Below are positions 1 to 5,903 of a stretch of 19,020 nt of DNA, piece after piece. Every line of letters begins with the position of its first letter. Within the stretch, counting starts at the first letter, position 1. The notes beneath the pieces were generated by a model, which saw only the letters and a program-made list of their open reading frames with translations, was not told the origin of the DNA and searched no databases. Position numbers and translations under genes: made by a program. Source of the DNA: Pseudomonadota bacterium (GTDB taxonomy: Bacteria > Pseudomonadota > Alphaproteobacteria > Rhizobiales > Hyphomicrobiaceae); NCBI GenBank assembly GCA_023405815.1, contig JAEXXM010000085.1:1-19020 (forward strand), written 5' to 3'.

Positions 1-150
1 GTGGAAAAGCTCATCGCGCGCTGGCTCGACGTGCCGAAAAGCACGGTGCGCGTGACTGCGGGCGGAAAATCCCGCATCAAGTCGCTCACCATCAGCGGGG
101 AGACGGTTGGCCTTGAGGAGCGCCTCAGGGCAAAACTCTCAGTTGCCTGA
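1..150 (+). CDS. DUF167 (YggU-like) family protein, C-terminal part
   Basis: The reading frame is open from base 1 and ends in TGA at 148-150, giving 49 residues; the gene begins outside the window. The visible part has the pattern of the DUF167 C-terminus: a helix (EKLIARWLDVPKSTVRV), then a G-x-x-S-R-I-K strand (GGKSRIKSLTISG) and a final helix. The function of DUF167 is not established. It is commonly found next to folD in alphaproteobacteria, and here its stop lies 53 bp before the folD start on the same strand, so co-transcription is plausible. The family call rests on a short stretch but the motif order fits well. Confidence 0.75.
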   Translation: MEKLIARWLDVPKSTVRVTAGGKSRIKSLTISGETVGLEERLRAKLSVA

Positions 151-203
151 TGCAATGATGCTGGAACGGCGCAATTGAACGATCCGAGGGAGGATTTCTC
201 GCT

Positions 204-1088
204 ATGACTGCTTACGCCATCGACGGCAAGGCTATCGCCGCCAAGGTGCGCTCCGACGTTGCCGCCGATGTGGCGCGCATCAAGGCCCAGCACGGCTTCG
301 TGCCCGGCCTTGCCGTGGTGCTCGTCGGCGAGGACCCGGCCTCTAAGGTCTACGTGCGCAACAAGGCGCAGCAGACCGTCGAGACCGGCATGCAGTCTTT
401 CGAGTTCAAGCTCGCCGAGACCGTCTCCGAGCAGGAGGTCCTCGACCTCGTCGCCAAGCTCAACGCCGATCCGAACGTCAACGGCATTCTGGTGCAGATG
501 CCGCTCCCCAAGCACATGGATTCCAACAAGGTGCTGGAGCTGATCGACCCCTTGAAGGACGTCGACGGCTTCCATCCGATGAACGTCGGGCGCCTGTCGA
601 TCGGTGAGCGCGCCCTGGCGCCGTGCACGCCCGTCGGCTCCATCATCCTCGCGAAGTCGGTGAAGCACGACCTGTCGGGGCTCGACGCGGTCGTCGTCGG
701 CCGCTCCAACATCGTCGGCAAGCCGATGGCGCAGCTCCTGCTGCGCGAGAACTGCACCGTGACCATCGCCCACTCGCGCACCAAGGACCTGCCCGGCGTC
801 GTGCGCCGCGCTGATCTCGTCGTCGCCGCCATCGGCAAGCCCGAGTTCGTCAAGGGCGACTGGATCAAGCCGGGCGCCATCGTCATCGACGTCGGCATCA
901 ACCGCATCGTGAAAGAGGACGGCAAGGGCAAGATCGTCGGCGACGTCGATTACGCCAGCGCCGTCAAGGTCGCGAGCGCCATCACGCCGGTTCCGGGCGG
1001 CGTTGGCCCGATGACCATCGCCTGCCTCCTGAAGAACACCGTCGAGGCGGCCCTCATGCAGCGCGGCCTCAAGGCCCTCGCCGCCTAG
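204..1088 (+). CDS. folD: Bifunctional methylenetetrahydrofolate dehydrogenase / methenyltetrahydrofolate cyclohydrolase
   Basis: FolD is a cytoplasmic one-carbon enzyme. It oxidises 5,10-methylene-THF with NADP+ and hydrolyses the methenyl product to 10-formyl-THF, supplying purine synthesis and fMet-tRNA formylation. The 294-residue protein has the usual family length and all the hallmark motifs. These are SKVYVRNK around residues 48-54 (catalytic Tyr50 and Lys54), GILVQMPLP at 94-102, DVDGFHP at 119-125, the dinucleotide loop GRSNIVGKP at 166-174 and PVPGGVGPMT at 262-271. The ATG at 204 is preceded by a strong GAGGGAGG Shine-Dalgarno at 186-193. The stop codon lies inside a 6-bp hairpin (1079-1084 with 1088-1093), and the repeat-flanked S23 unit begins three bases downstream. 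The call is secure. Confidence 0.97.
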   Translation: MTAYAIDGKAIAAKVRSDVAADVARIKAQHGFVPGLAVVLVGEDPASKVYVRNKAQQTVETGMQSFEFKLAETVSEQEVLDLVAKLNADPNVNGILVQMPLPKHMDSNKVLELIDPLKDVDGFHPMNVGRLSIGERALAPCTPVGSIILAKSVKHDLSGLDAVVVGRSNIVGKPMAQLLLRENCTVTIAHSRTKDLPGVVRRADLVVAAIGKPEFVKGDWIKPGAIVIDVGINRIVKEDGKGKIVGDVDYASAVKVASAITPVPGGVGPMTIACLLKNTVEAALMQRGLKALAA

Positions 1089-1090
1089 CG

Positions 1091-1120
1091 GCGGGCAATA
1101 GGCACCGGGCAATAGGCAAT
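1091..1120 (+). repeat. Left block of GGCAATAGGCA repeats flanking the S23-type gene
   Basis: This block holds two tandem copies of a short unit, GGGCAATAGGCA at 1093-1104 and GGGCAATAGGCAAT at 1107-1120. Its first 14 bases (GCGGGCAATAGGCA, 1091-1104) recur as an exact inverted copy at 1556-1569, on the far side of the four-helix-bundle gene. The block starts directly after the folD stop codon. Confidence 0.8.
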
Positions 1121-1146
1121 CGGAGTCGCTCGCCAATGGCGGGCGG

Positions 1147-1548
1147 CTAGCCGATGCGGCGTTCCTGTATGTCGGATTGCTGAAGCGATTTGATCAGCGC
1201 GTTCAGCATTTTTCCGACGCGCTCGAGTTGTTGCAGGATTGCCGCCGATCTGTCGTTGCCAAATGCCTCGATACGCCGCGCCAGCAAGACGTGGGTTTCG
1301 AGCTCCAGCAACGATCCGCGAGCAACCTTGAGGAATTGAAGATACGCACCGGTGCTGTTGCGGCCATAACCCTCGGCGATGTTCGCAGGGACTGAGGTCG
1401 CTGCGCGGATCAACTGGTCGGCGAGAGCAAATCGCCAGTTGGCCGGCGCACCCATGGCAGCCCGGCACGAGGCTTCCGCCAAGTCCATCGCGGCCTGCCA
1501 GACACGTAGGTCCCGGTGAGACTCTATCCTCTCCAAACTATTGCCCAT
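1147..1548 (-). CDS. Four helix bundle protein (S23 / 23S rRNA intervening-sequence protein family)
   Basis: The product is 133 residues, all predicted helical, and matches the S23/IVS four-helix-bundle family (TIGR02436-like). The signature is HRDLRVWQAAMDLA near the start, DQLIRAATSVPANIAEGYGR at 44-63 and YLQFLKVARGSLLELETH at 69-86. Relatives include proteins encoded by intervening sequences in 23S rRNA genes and the accessory protein of diversity-generating retroelements (bAvd), which are basic pentameric nucleic-acid-binding bundles. The cellular role of free-standing copies is unknown. I chose the ATG at 1548; a TTG at 1554 would add two residues. The start codon lies within the right-hand GGCAATAGG repeat block, and no good Shine-Dalgarno is visible. 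The gene sits alone between folD and yifB and looks like an inserted unit. Confidence 0.85.
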   Translation of the reverse strand: MGNSLERIESHRDLRVWQAAMDLAEASCRAAMGAPANWRFALADQLIRAATSVPANIAEGYGRNSTGAYLQFLKVARGSLLELETHVLLARRIEAFGNDRSAAILQQLERVGKMLNALIKSLQQSDIQERRIG

Positions 1549-1569
1549 TGCCAATTGCCTATTGCCCGC
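1538..1569 (-). repeat. Right block of GGCAATAGGCA repeats, inverted relative to the left block
   Basis: Read on the minus strand, this block is GCGGGCAATAGGCA, then ATTGGCA, then ATGGGCAATAG: three degenerate copies of the unit seen at 1091-1120. Bases 1556-1569 are an exact 14-bp inverted match to 1091-1104. The block contains the start codon of the S23-type gene, so the repeat may also act in its expression. Its outer edge overlaps the base of the hairpin at the end of yifB. Confidence 0.8.
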
Positions 1570-1595
1570 TCAGGCAGCGGAACGCTGCCTGAGCG
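1567..1595 (-). terminator. 13-bp perfect hairpin over the yifB stop codon
   Basis: Bases 1567-1579 pair perfectly with 1583-1595 around a 3-base loop (GAA on the plus strand). The stem spans the last codons and the stop of the YifB gene. Its strength suggests a 3'-end structure for the yifB transcript. No run of T follows on the minus strand; instead the GGCAATAGG repeat begins. A classical Rho-independent terminator is therefore not shown, and the structure may only stabilise the 3' end. Confidence 0.4.
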
Positions 1596-3096
1596 TCTCC
1601 CCGCGGTAGCTCAGCGCCTCGGCAATGTGCATGCGCCCGATCCCGGCTTCGCCGTCGAGGTCGGCGAGCGTGCGCGCAACGCGCATGACGCGGTGGAAGC
1701 CCCGCGCCGAAAGCTGCAGCGTATCGGCCGCCTGACGCAACAGCTTGGTGCCCTCCGCATCCGGCGTCGCGATCTCTTCCAGCAATCGCCCCGAGCATTC
1801 GGCGTTGGTGCGCATGCCCTTTGCGCCGAGCGCCGCAAAGCGCGACCGCTGCACCTCGCGTGCGCGTGCGACGCGCGCCCGCACATCGGTGCTGCTCTCG
1901 GTCGGCGCCGGCAGGATGAGATCGGCCGCGCTCACCGCCGGCACCTCGATCTGCAGGTCGATGCGATCGAGCAGCGGCCCTGAGATGCGCGCCTGATACT
2001 CGGCCGCGCATCGGTTCCCGCGCTTGCACGTGACGCCGACGGCGCCGCCGCACTTGCACGGGTTCATCGCTGCGACGAGCTGGATGCGCGAGGGATATTG
2101 GATGCGATGGTTCGCCCGGGCGATCACCGTTTCGCCGGTCTCTAAGGGCTGGCGCAGCGCATCGAGCACGCTCGGCTGGAACTCGGGGAATTCATCGAGG
2201 AACAGCACGCCGAGATGCGCGAGGCTGACCTCGCCCGGCCGTGGCCGCGTGCCGCCGCCGACAAGCGCCGCCATGCTCGCCGAATGATGCGGCGCGCGGA
2301 ACGGCCGCTCGCTCGCGAGCTTCCCGCCCATCAGCTCGCCCGCGAGGCTGTGCACCATCGAAACTTCCAACATCTCCTCCGGCGTCAGCGGCGGCAGGAT
2401 CGACGGCAGCCGCGCCGCGAGCATCGATTTGCCCGCGCCCGGTGGGCCGATCATCAAGAGGTTGTGTCCGCCGGCCGCCGCGACCTCGAGCGCGCGCCTG
2501 GCACTCTCCTGCCCTTTGACGTCCGCAAGATCGGGTCGTGCCGTCATATCGGCGCCCAGCCCCGGCTTCGGCCGCGACAGCGTCTGCGTCCCCTTGAAGT
2601 GATTGACGAGTGAGAGGAGATGCGGCGCGGCGATGATGTCGATGTCCTCGCCGGCCCACGCCGCTTCCGGCCCGCACGCGGCCGGGCAGATCAGTCCCTT
2701 GCCCATGGCGTTGGCGCCGATCGCCGCCGGCAGCGCGCCCGGCACGGCGCGGATCGACCCGTCGAGCGCCAATTCGCCGATGGCGGCAAAGCCCGCGACG
2801 GCGTCCGGCGCCACTGCCTCCATGGCGACCATCATCGCCAGCAGGATCGGCAGGTCGAACTGGCTGCCTTCCTTCGGCAAGTCGGCTGGCGCGAGGTTCA
2901 CGGTGACGTGCTTGAAGGGAAGGCCGAGCCCTGCCGCGTGTAGCGCGTTGCGCACCCGCTCGGAGCTTTCGGCGACGGCTTTGTCGGGGAGGCCGACGAT
3001 GACGAACGCCGCCTTGCCCGGCGTGATGCGCACCTGCACCTCGACCGGTCGCGCCTCGATGCCGACGAACGCCAAAGTCGAAATCTGCCCGTACAT
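1570..3096 (-). CDS. YifB/ComM family Mg-chelatase-like AAA ATPase
   Basis: The 508-residue protein has the usual length and three-part layout of the YifB/ComM family. The N-terminal ChlI-type domain (1-170) carries the IVGLPDKAVAESSERVRNAL signature. The central Mg-chelatase AAA+ domain has Walker A GPPGAGKS at 217-224, FRAPHHSAS at 266-274, Walker B VLFLDEF at 297-303 and MNPCKCG at 344-350, with further Cys at 357 and 363. The C-terminal domain has LSARGFHRVMRVARTLADL (462-480). In naturally competent bacteria ComM is a hexameric helicase promoting branch migration during integration of transformed DNA; the role elsewhere is less clear. The ATG at 3096 gives the expected N-terminus, though the upstream Shine-Dalgarno is weak. 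The gene is transcribed alone, 276 bp downstream of the PP2C gene with an sRNA-like terminator between them. Confidence 0.95.
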   Translation of the reverse strand: MYGQISTLAFVGIEARPVEVQVRITPGKAAFVIVGLPDKAVAESSERVRNALHAAGLGLPFKHVTVNLAPADLPKEGSQFDLPILLAMMVAMEAVAPDAVAGFAAIGELALDGSIRAVPGALPAAIGANAMGKGLICPAACGPEAAWAGEDIDIIAAPHLLSLVNHFKGTQTLSRPKPGLGADMTARPDLADVKGQESARRALEVAAAGGHNLLMIGPPGAGKSMLAARLPSILPPLTPEEMLEVSMVHSLAGELMGGKLASERPFRAPHHSASMAALVGGGTRPRPGEVSLAHLGVLFLDEFPEFQPSVLDALRQPLETGETVIARANHRIQYPSRIQLVAAMNPCKCGGAVGVTCKRGNRCAAEYQARISGPLLDRIDLQIEVPAVSAADLILPAPTESSTDVRARVARAREVQRSRFAALGAKGMRTNAECSGRLLEEIATPDAEGTKLLRQAADTLQLSARGFHRVMRVARTLADLDGEAGIGRMHIAEALSYRGETLRQRSAA

Positions 3097-3183
3097 GCCC
3101 GCCCCGAGACGCTCCCGCGCGCGCCTGCAACCTTAGCGTTAATGCGCGGCCGGATTCAAGAACATTTTGGGAACGAAGAGGAC

Positions 3184-3270
3184 AAAAAAGGGGCGCCTCG
3201 TTCCGGGGGGAGAACTCGGCGCCCTTTAATATGCGCCAGCGACCATCAGGGGGGACGGGGAGGTCCAGCC
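3184..3270 (-). ncRNA. Candidate trans-acting small RNA with C-rich loop and Rho-independent terminator (copy A)
   Basis: On the minus strand, GGGCGCC (3224-3218) pairs with GGCGCCC (3197-3191). An inner GTTC (3215-3212) pairs with GAAC (3203-3200), separated from the outer stem by a symmetric GA/GA internal loop. The 8-base loop is TCCCCCCG, and six T (3189-3184) follow, so this is a convincing terminator. About 24 bases upstream lie GTCCCCCCT (3256-3248) and ACCTCCCC. The C-rich single-stranded segments are complementary to Shine-Dalgarno-type GGAGG/GGGGG sequences. The design resembles alphaproteobacterial sRNAs with anti-Shine-Dalgarno loops (alpha-r14 and CCUCCUCCC-motif RNAs), but I infer this from pattern only. 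A second copy of the same design is at 12435-12510. The 5' end and promoter are not determined, and the element also ends the PP2C operon. The rest of the 276-bp gap (3097-3183 and 3271-3372) shows only a weak hairpin (CCTGA/TCAGG near 3321-3336). Confidence 0.6.
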
Positions 3271-3372
3271 GACGCGTATCAGCAACTTAGCGCATCGTGT
3301 TGCTTCTGCGAATCAGCATTCCTGACGTTAATCAGGGATTTACCATAGGTTTTCAGCATATTGGCGTGCGGG

Positions 3373-4173
3373 CTATGCAGCCCCTGGCAGCGGCCGCACC
3401 GCCAGCACCGTCGTGTTGTCCTGGTGCGGATCGCGGATCGCTTCCACCGCACGGATCAGCGCGTTCGCTACCGCCTCGGCGCCGTCCTCGGCATAGGCCG
3501 AGATGATCCGCTCCACCTCGCTCGTCTCCAGAGTATGCAGCCCGTCCGAGGCAAGGATGACGTAGTCCCCTTCTTCTAGCACCAGCGGCTTGCGCGAGAT
3601 GTCGACGAGGTCGAGCTCGTCTCCTGTTACCGCCGAGCGCAGCATGTGCCGGCGCGGATCGTTCTTTGCCTGCTCCGGCGTGATGCGTCCGATGGCGGCT
3701 AGCCTGTCGAGCTCAGGGGCCAGCGAATGATCCTCGTTGAGCAGCGCCACCTCGCCGCGGCGGAACAGCAGCAGCGGGCTGTCGCCGACGCTCACCCATT
3801 CGACGCCCTCGTTGGTGAACACGGCGGCGACCAGCGTCGTGCCCATGCCTGCCAGCATCGGATTCGCCTGCACCTGCGCCGCGATGGAATCGTTCGCCGC
3901 GCTGAGAGACTTGAGCAGCCGCTCCGGCCTTCCGCCGTTGAGCCCGGAGTAAGCCGAGATGAAGCTGTCGCACACCATGCGGCTGGCGAGAGCGCCGGCC
4001 GTATGCCCACCCATCCCGTCCGCCAGCACGGCGACGAGCCGAGTGTTGTTGGCGGTCGGCGGCACGTCGGCGCTTCCGGCCGCGCGATCATTGGGCGGCC
4101 AGAATGCGCTCGAGTCTTCCTGGTAGTCGCGCGCGCCCTTGCTGGCGCGTGAGGCATGGTCGTAGGCGAGCAT
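3373..4173 (-). CDS. PP2C-family serine/threonine protein phosphatase
   Basis: This cytoplasmic, metal-dependent PPM phosphatase of 266 residues is expected to remove phosphate from Ser/Thr, reversing the neighbouring kinase. The acidic metal ligands of the family are visible: RDYQED at 15-20 (Asp20), ADGMGGHTAG at 51-60 (Asp52, Gly53), the GMGTTLVAAVF strand at 109-119, SVGDSPLLLF at 128-137, ASDG at 208-211 and QDNTTVLAV at 251-259. The first motif has Gln where many members have Asn (R-x-x-N-E-D). The ATG at 4173 overlaps the stop of the upstream FHA gene (TGATG) and is preceded by AAGGA, so translation is probably coupled. An upstream in-frame start would add ten residues and ignore this junction. 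The protein resembles Stp1/PppA-type partners of bacterial kinases. Confidence 0.93.
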   Translation of the reverse strand: MLAYDHASRASKGARDYQEDSSAFWPPNDRAAGSADVPPTANNTRLVAVLADGMGGHTAGALASRMVCDSFISAYSGLNGGRPERLLKSLSAANDSIAAQVQANPMLAGMGTTLVAAVFTNEGVEWVSVGDSPLLLFRRGEVALLNEDHSLAPELDRLAAIGRITPEQAKNDPRRHMLRSAVTGDELDLVDISRKPLVLEEGDYVILASDGLHTLETSEVERIISAYAEDGAEAVANALIRAVEAIRDPHQDNTTVLAVRPLPGAA

Positions 4174-4946
4174 CAGTCCTTGGCATCGTTGAGCTCGGCC
4201 CAATCGAACTCCGGTCCGCAGAACGGCACGAATACGAGCTGCGTGCGCCCGATCGTGATCACGTCCATCTGATTGAGCTCGACGGCACCGGTGGGGCGCT
4301 TGTCGTTGATGGATACAATATTGGTCTTAGCGAGGTTCGGCACAAATAGGAACGAGCGCGACGAGGAGTCATAGCGCAGGTAGGCCTGTTCCTCGGAGGA
4401 TATGGCATCGTCGCCGAAATCCAGGGGAATGCGCTGCGACGAGGCCCGGCCGACGGTGTTGTTGCCCTCGAAAATCGGCCGGTAGCAGCCCAGGCCAGGG
4501 CCGCCGACGACGACCAGCCAGCCGACGACCGGATCCTGCTCGAACTCGCCGCGCTTCACCTGCACCTTGCCGCGGACGAGCTGTGTGCGCGGGGAATCCG
4601 CGGTCTCCGCCGGCGTTGGCGCCCCGCCGCGGACGACGCGCGTGGTCGGCGGAGCGCCGAACTCCATATGCTTGTCCTGGGGCTTGAGCGAGGTCTGCGC
4701 CTTCACCTCGCGCGCAGCTTCCGCGGCGCTGGGTGTTGATGCCGCGGGAGCAGCCGCTGCCGGCGTCGCCTCGACCTTTGCCGGCTCGGGCGTCGCCGCC
4801 TTCGGCGCTTCGGTCTTCATCAATTGCGTCGTCGACTCCGTGGCGGCAGGTGCCGCGCCACGATGCGTGTCATCACGGCTCGCCGCGGCCAGCGCATCCT
4901 TCAATGAGCCCAGGAACCGGGCGTGCTTGATACCCTGCTGAGACAT
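4173..4946 (-). CDS. FHA domain protein with Thr-rich linker motifs
   Basis: This 257-residue soluble protein has a C-terminal forkhead-associated domain (about 138-245), expected to bind phosphothreonine. The domain matches a proteobacterial subfamily with the pattern GWLVVVGGPGLG, NTVGRASSQRIPLDFGDDAIS, TIGRTQLVFVPFCGPEFDW. Arg167 of the G-R motif is present, but the usual His of S-x-x-H is Gln187. The first 135 residues are an Ala/Pro-rich, probably disordered linker with three similar motifs: TTQLMK (39-44), TTRVVRGG (101-108) and RTQLVRGK (120-127). These are plausible kinase targets. The ATG at 4946 was chosen because GGAGG lies five bases upstream; in-frame ATGs further upstream lack this. 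The gene lies between the membrane FHA gene (85 bp upstream) and the PP2C gene (one-base overlap), forming an apparent operon. Confidence 0.9.
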   Translation of the reverse strand: MSQQGIKHARFLGSLKDALAAASRDDTHRGAAPAATESTTQLMKTEAPKAATPEPAKVEATPAAAAPAASTPSAAEAAREVKAQTSLKPQDKHMEFGAPPTTRVVRGGAPTPAETADSPRTQLVRGKVQVKRGEFEQDPVVGWLVVVGGPGLGCYRPIFEGNNTVGRASSQRIPLDFGDDAISSEEQAYLRYDSSSRSFLFVPNLAKTNIVSINDKRPTGAVELNQMDVITIGRTQLVFVPFCGPEFDWAELNDAKD

Positions 4947-5031
4947 CGTATCCTCCGTTGTGCCTAGACTCTTGTCCGGCATGTGAGCTCTCTCCAGACC
5001 GATCGAGCGCACGCCTCATCTTCAATAGCCG

Positions 5032-5688
5032 TCAGATTGGGCGCGCGTCGAAGTTCAATTTCACTTCTCCAATGAAGATGACGTCCCCGGCCCTGAGGCG
5101 GCTTTCGCCGACGCGCGTGCCGTTGACCAGAACGCCGTTGCCCTGAGGCCCGGACAGGTCGGTGACGATGACCTCGCCGTCCGTGCTGCGGCGAATGACG
5201 GCGTGGTAGCGATGAACGGTCTTCTCCTGCAGGCAGATGTCGTTGTCGGCTTCGCGCCCGATGCGCAGCATGGCGCGCCCGACGACGTATTTCTGCCCCT
5301 CGACCTCGACCCACGCTTCGGTCGGCCAGGCAGAGATTTCACGCGCCGTGACGCTGCGCTGAGAGGCCCCCCGCGACGAGCGCGAGATCAGCACCGTCGA
5401 ATCCGGCGAGCGCCTTTGCTGCCGCCGCAGCATGAAGCCGGCGATGGCCAGCGTCGGCAAGGCGAGCAGCGCCGTCAGTACGAGCATCAGTGCGGGCGCC
5501 TTGTGATAGCTGTCACCCAACCAGGCGTTGAGCTGCATCCACGTGTCCGCCGTCCCGGCGATCACGAGGTCGGAAAGCATCGCCGCACGCCCCGCTTCCG
5601 AAGCGGTCGCTGCCTCTGCAACATTGAGTTGGAAAATCGCGACTGTCGCAATCGACAGATTCGGCAGCGGCGACCACGGCGATCTCAT
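5032..5688 (-). CDS. Membrane-anchored FHA domain protein
   Basis: The 218-residue protein has a hydrophobic N-terminus ending in VAEAAT (possible signal peptide, residues 1-27) and a short polar segment. A clear transmembrane helix at about 64-86 is followed by RRQQRR, so the C-terminus should be cytoplasmic. The FHA domain spans about 138-213 and is canonical: LRIGREADNDI (Arg145), TVHRYHAVI with His162, and GNGVLVNG at 183-190. It would therefore tether phosphothreonine-containing partners to the inner membrane. The ATG at 5688 has only a weak Shine-Dalgarno; the start is supported by the hydrophobic N-terminal segment. It is first in a minus-strand set with the soluble FHA and PP2C genes, divergent from the kinase at 5904. 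Confidence 0.9.
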   Translation of the reverse strand: MRSPWSPLPNLSIATVAIFQLNVAEAATASEAGRAAMLSDLVIAGTADTWMQLNAWLGDSYHKAPALMLVLTALLALPTLAIAGFMLRRQQRRSPDSTVLISRSSRGASQRSVTAREISAWPTEAWVEVEGQKYVVGRAMLRIGREADNDICLQEKTVHRYHAVIRRSTDGEVIVTDLSGPQGNGVLVNGTRVGESRLRAGDVIFIGEVKLNFDARPI

Positions 5689-5903
5689 GGTCAGGGGTCT
5701 CGGATCAAATCAGGTGTGAGCCTGTTGAACCATGACGGCGAGAACATGGCAGTTAGTGCTTCCGATGAGATTTGTTTGCCCGTCCTTCTTGCTCAAGCCT
5801 GCGCCACATTTGCCCGACATAAGTGTGTCGGAGGCAGGACGGCAAATTGACGAGCGGCGCGGCGCGTAGCATGTGAGCACGAAGACCGACGTCTCGGAGA
5901 CCA
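5689..5903. promoter_or_regulatory. Divergent intergenic region between FHA/PP2C operon and kinase, with nested dyad symmetry
   Basis: These 215 bp separate two divergent signalling transcripts and must hold both promoters, though I cannot assign -35/-10 boxes with confidence. The outer dyad is TTTGCCCGTCCT (5775-5786) against AGGACGGCAAA (5836-5846), matching apart from one extra C. Inside it lies a 6-bp stem CCGACA/TGTCGG (5814-5819 with 5826-5831). This could be a regulator site or an RNA structure in the leader of the kinase gene, whose start is 58 bp downstream. Confidence 0.35.

Noticed and set aside
1177..1395. 72-residue plus-strand frame inside the S23-type gene
   Set aside because: It is antisense to a protein with a clear family signature and has no start-site support.
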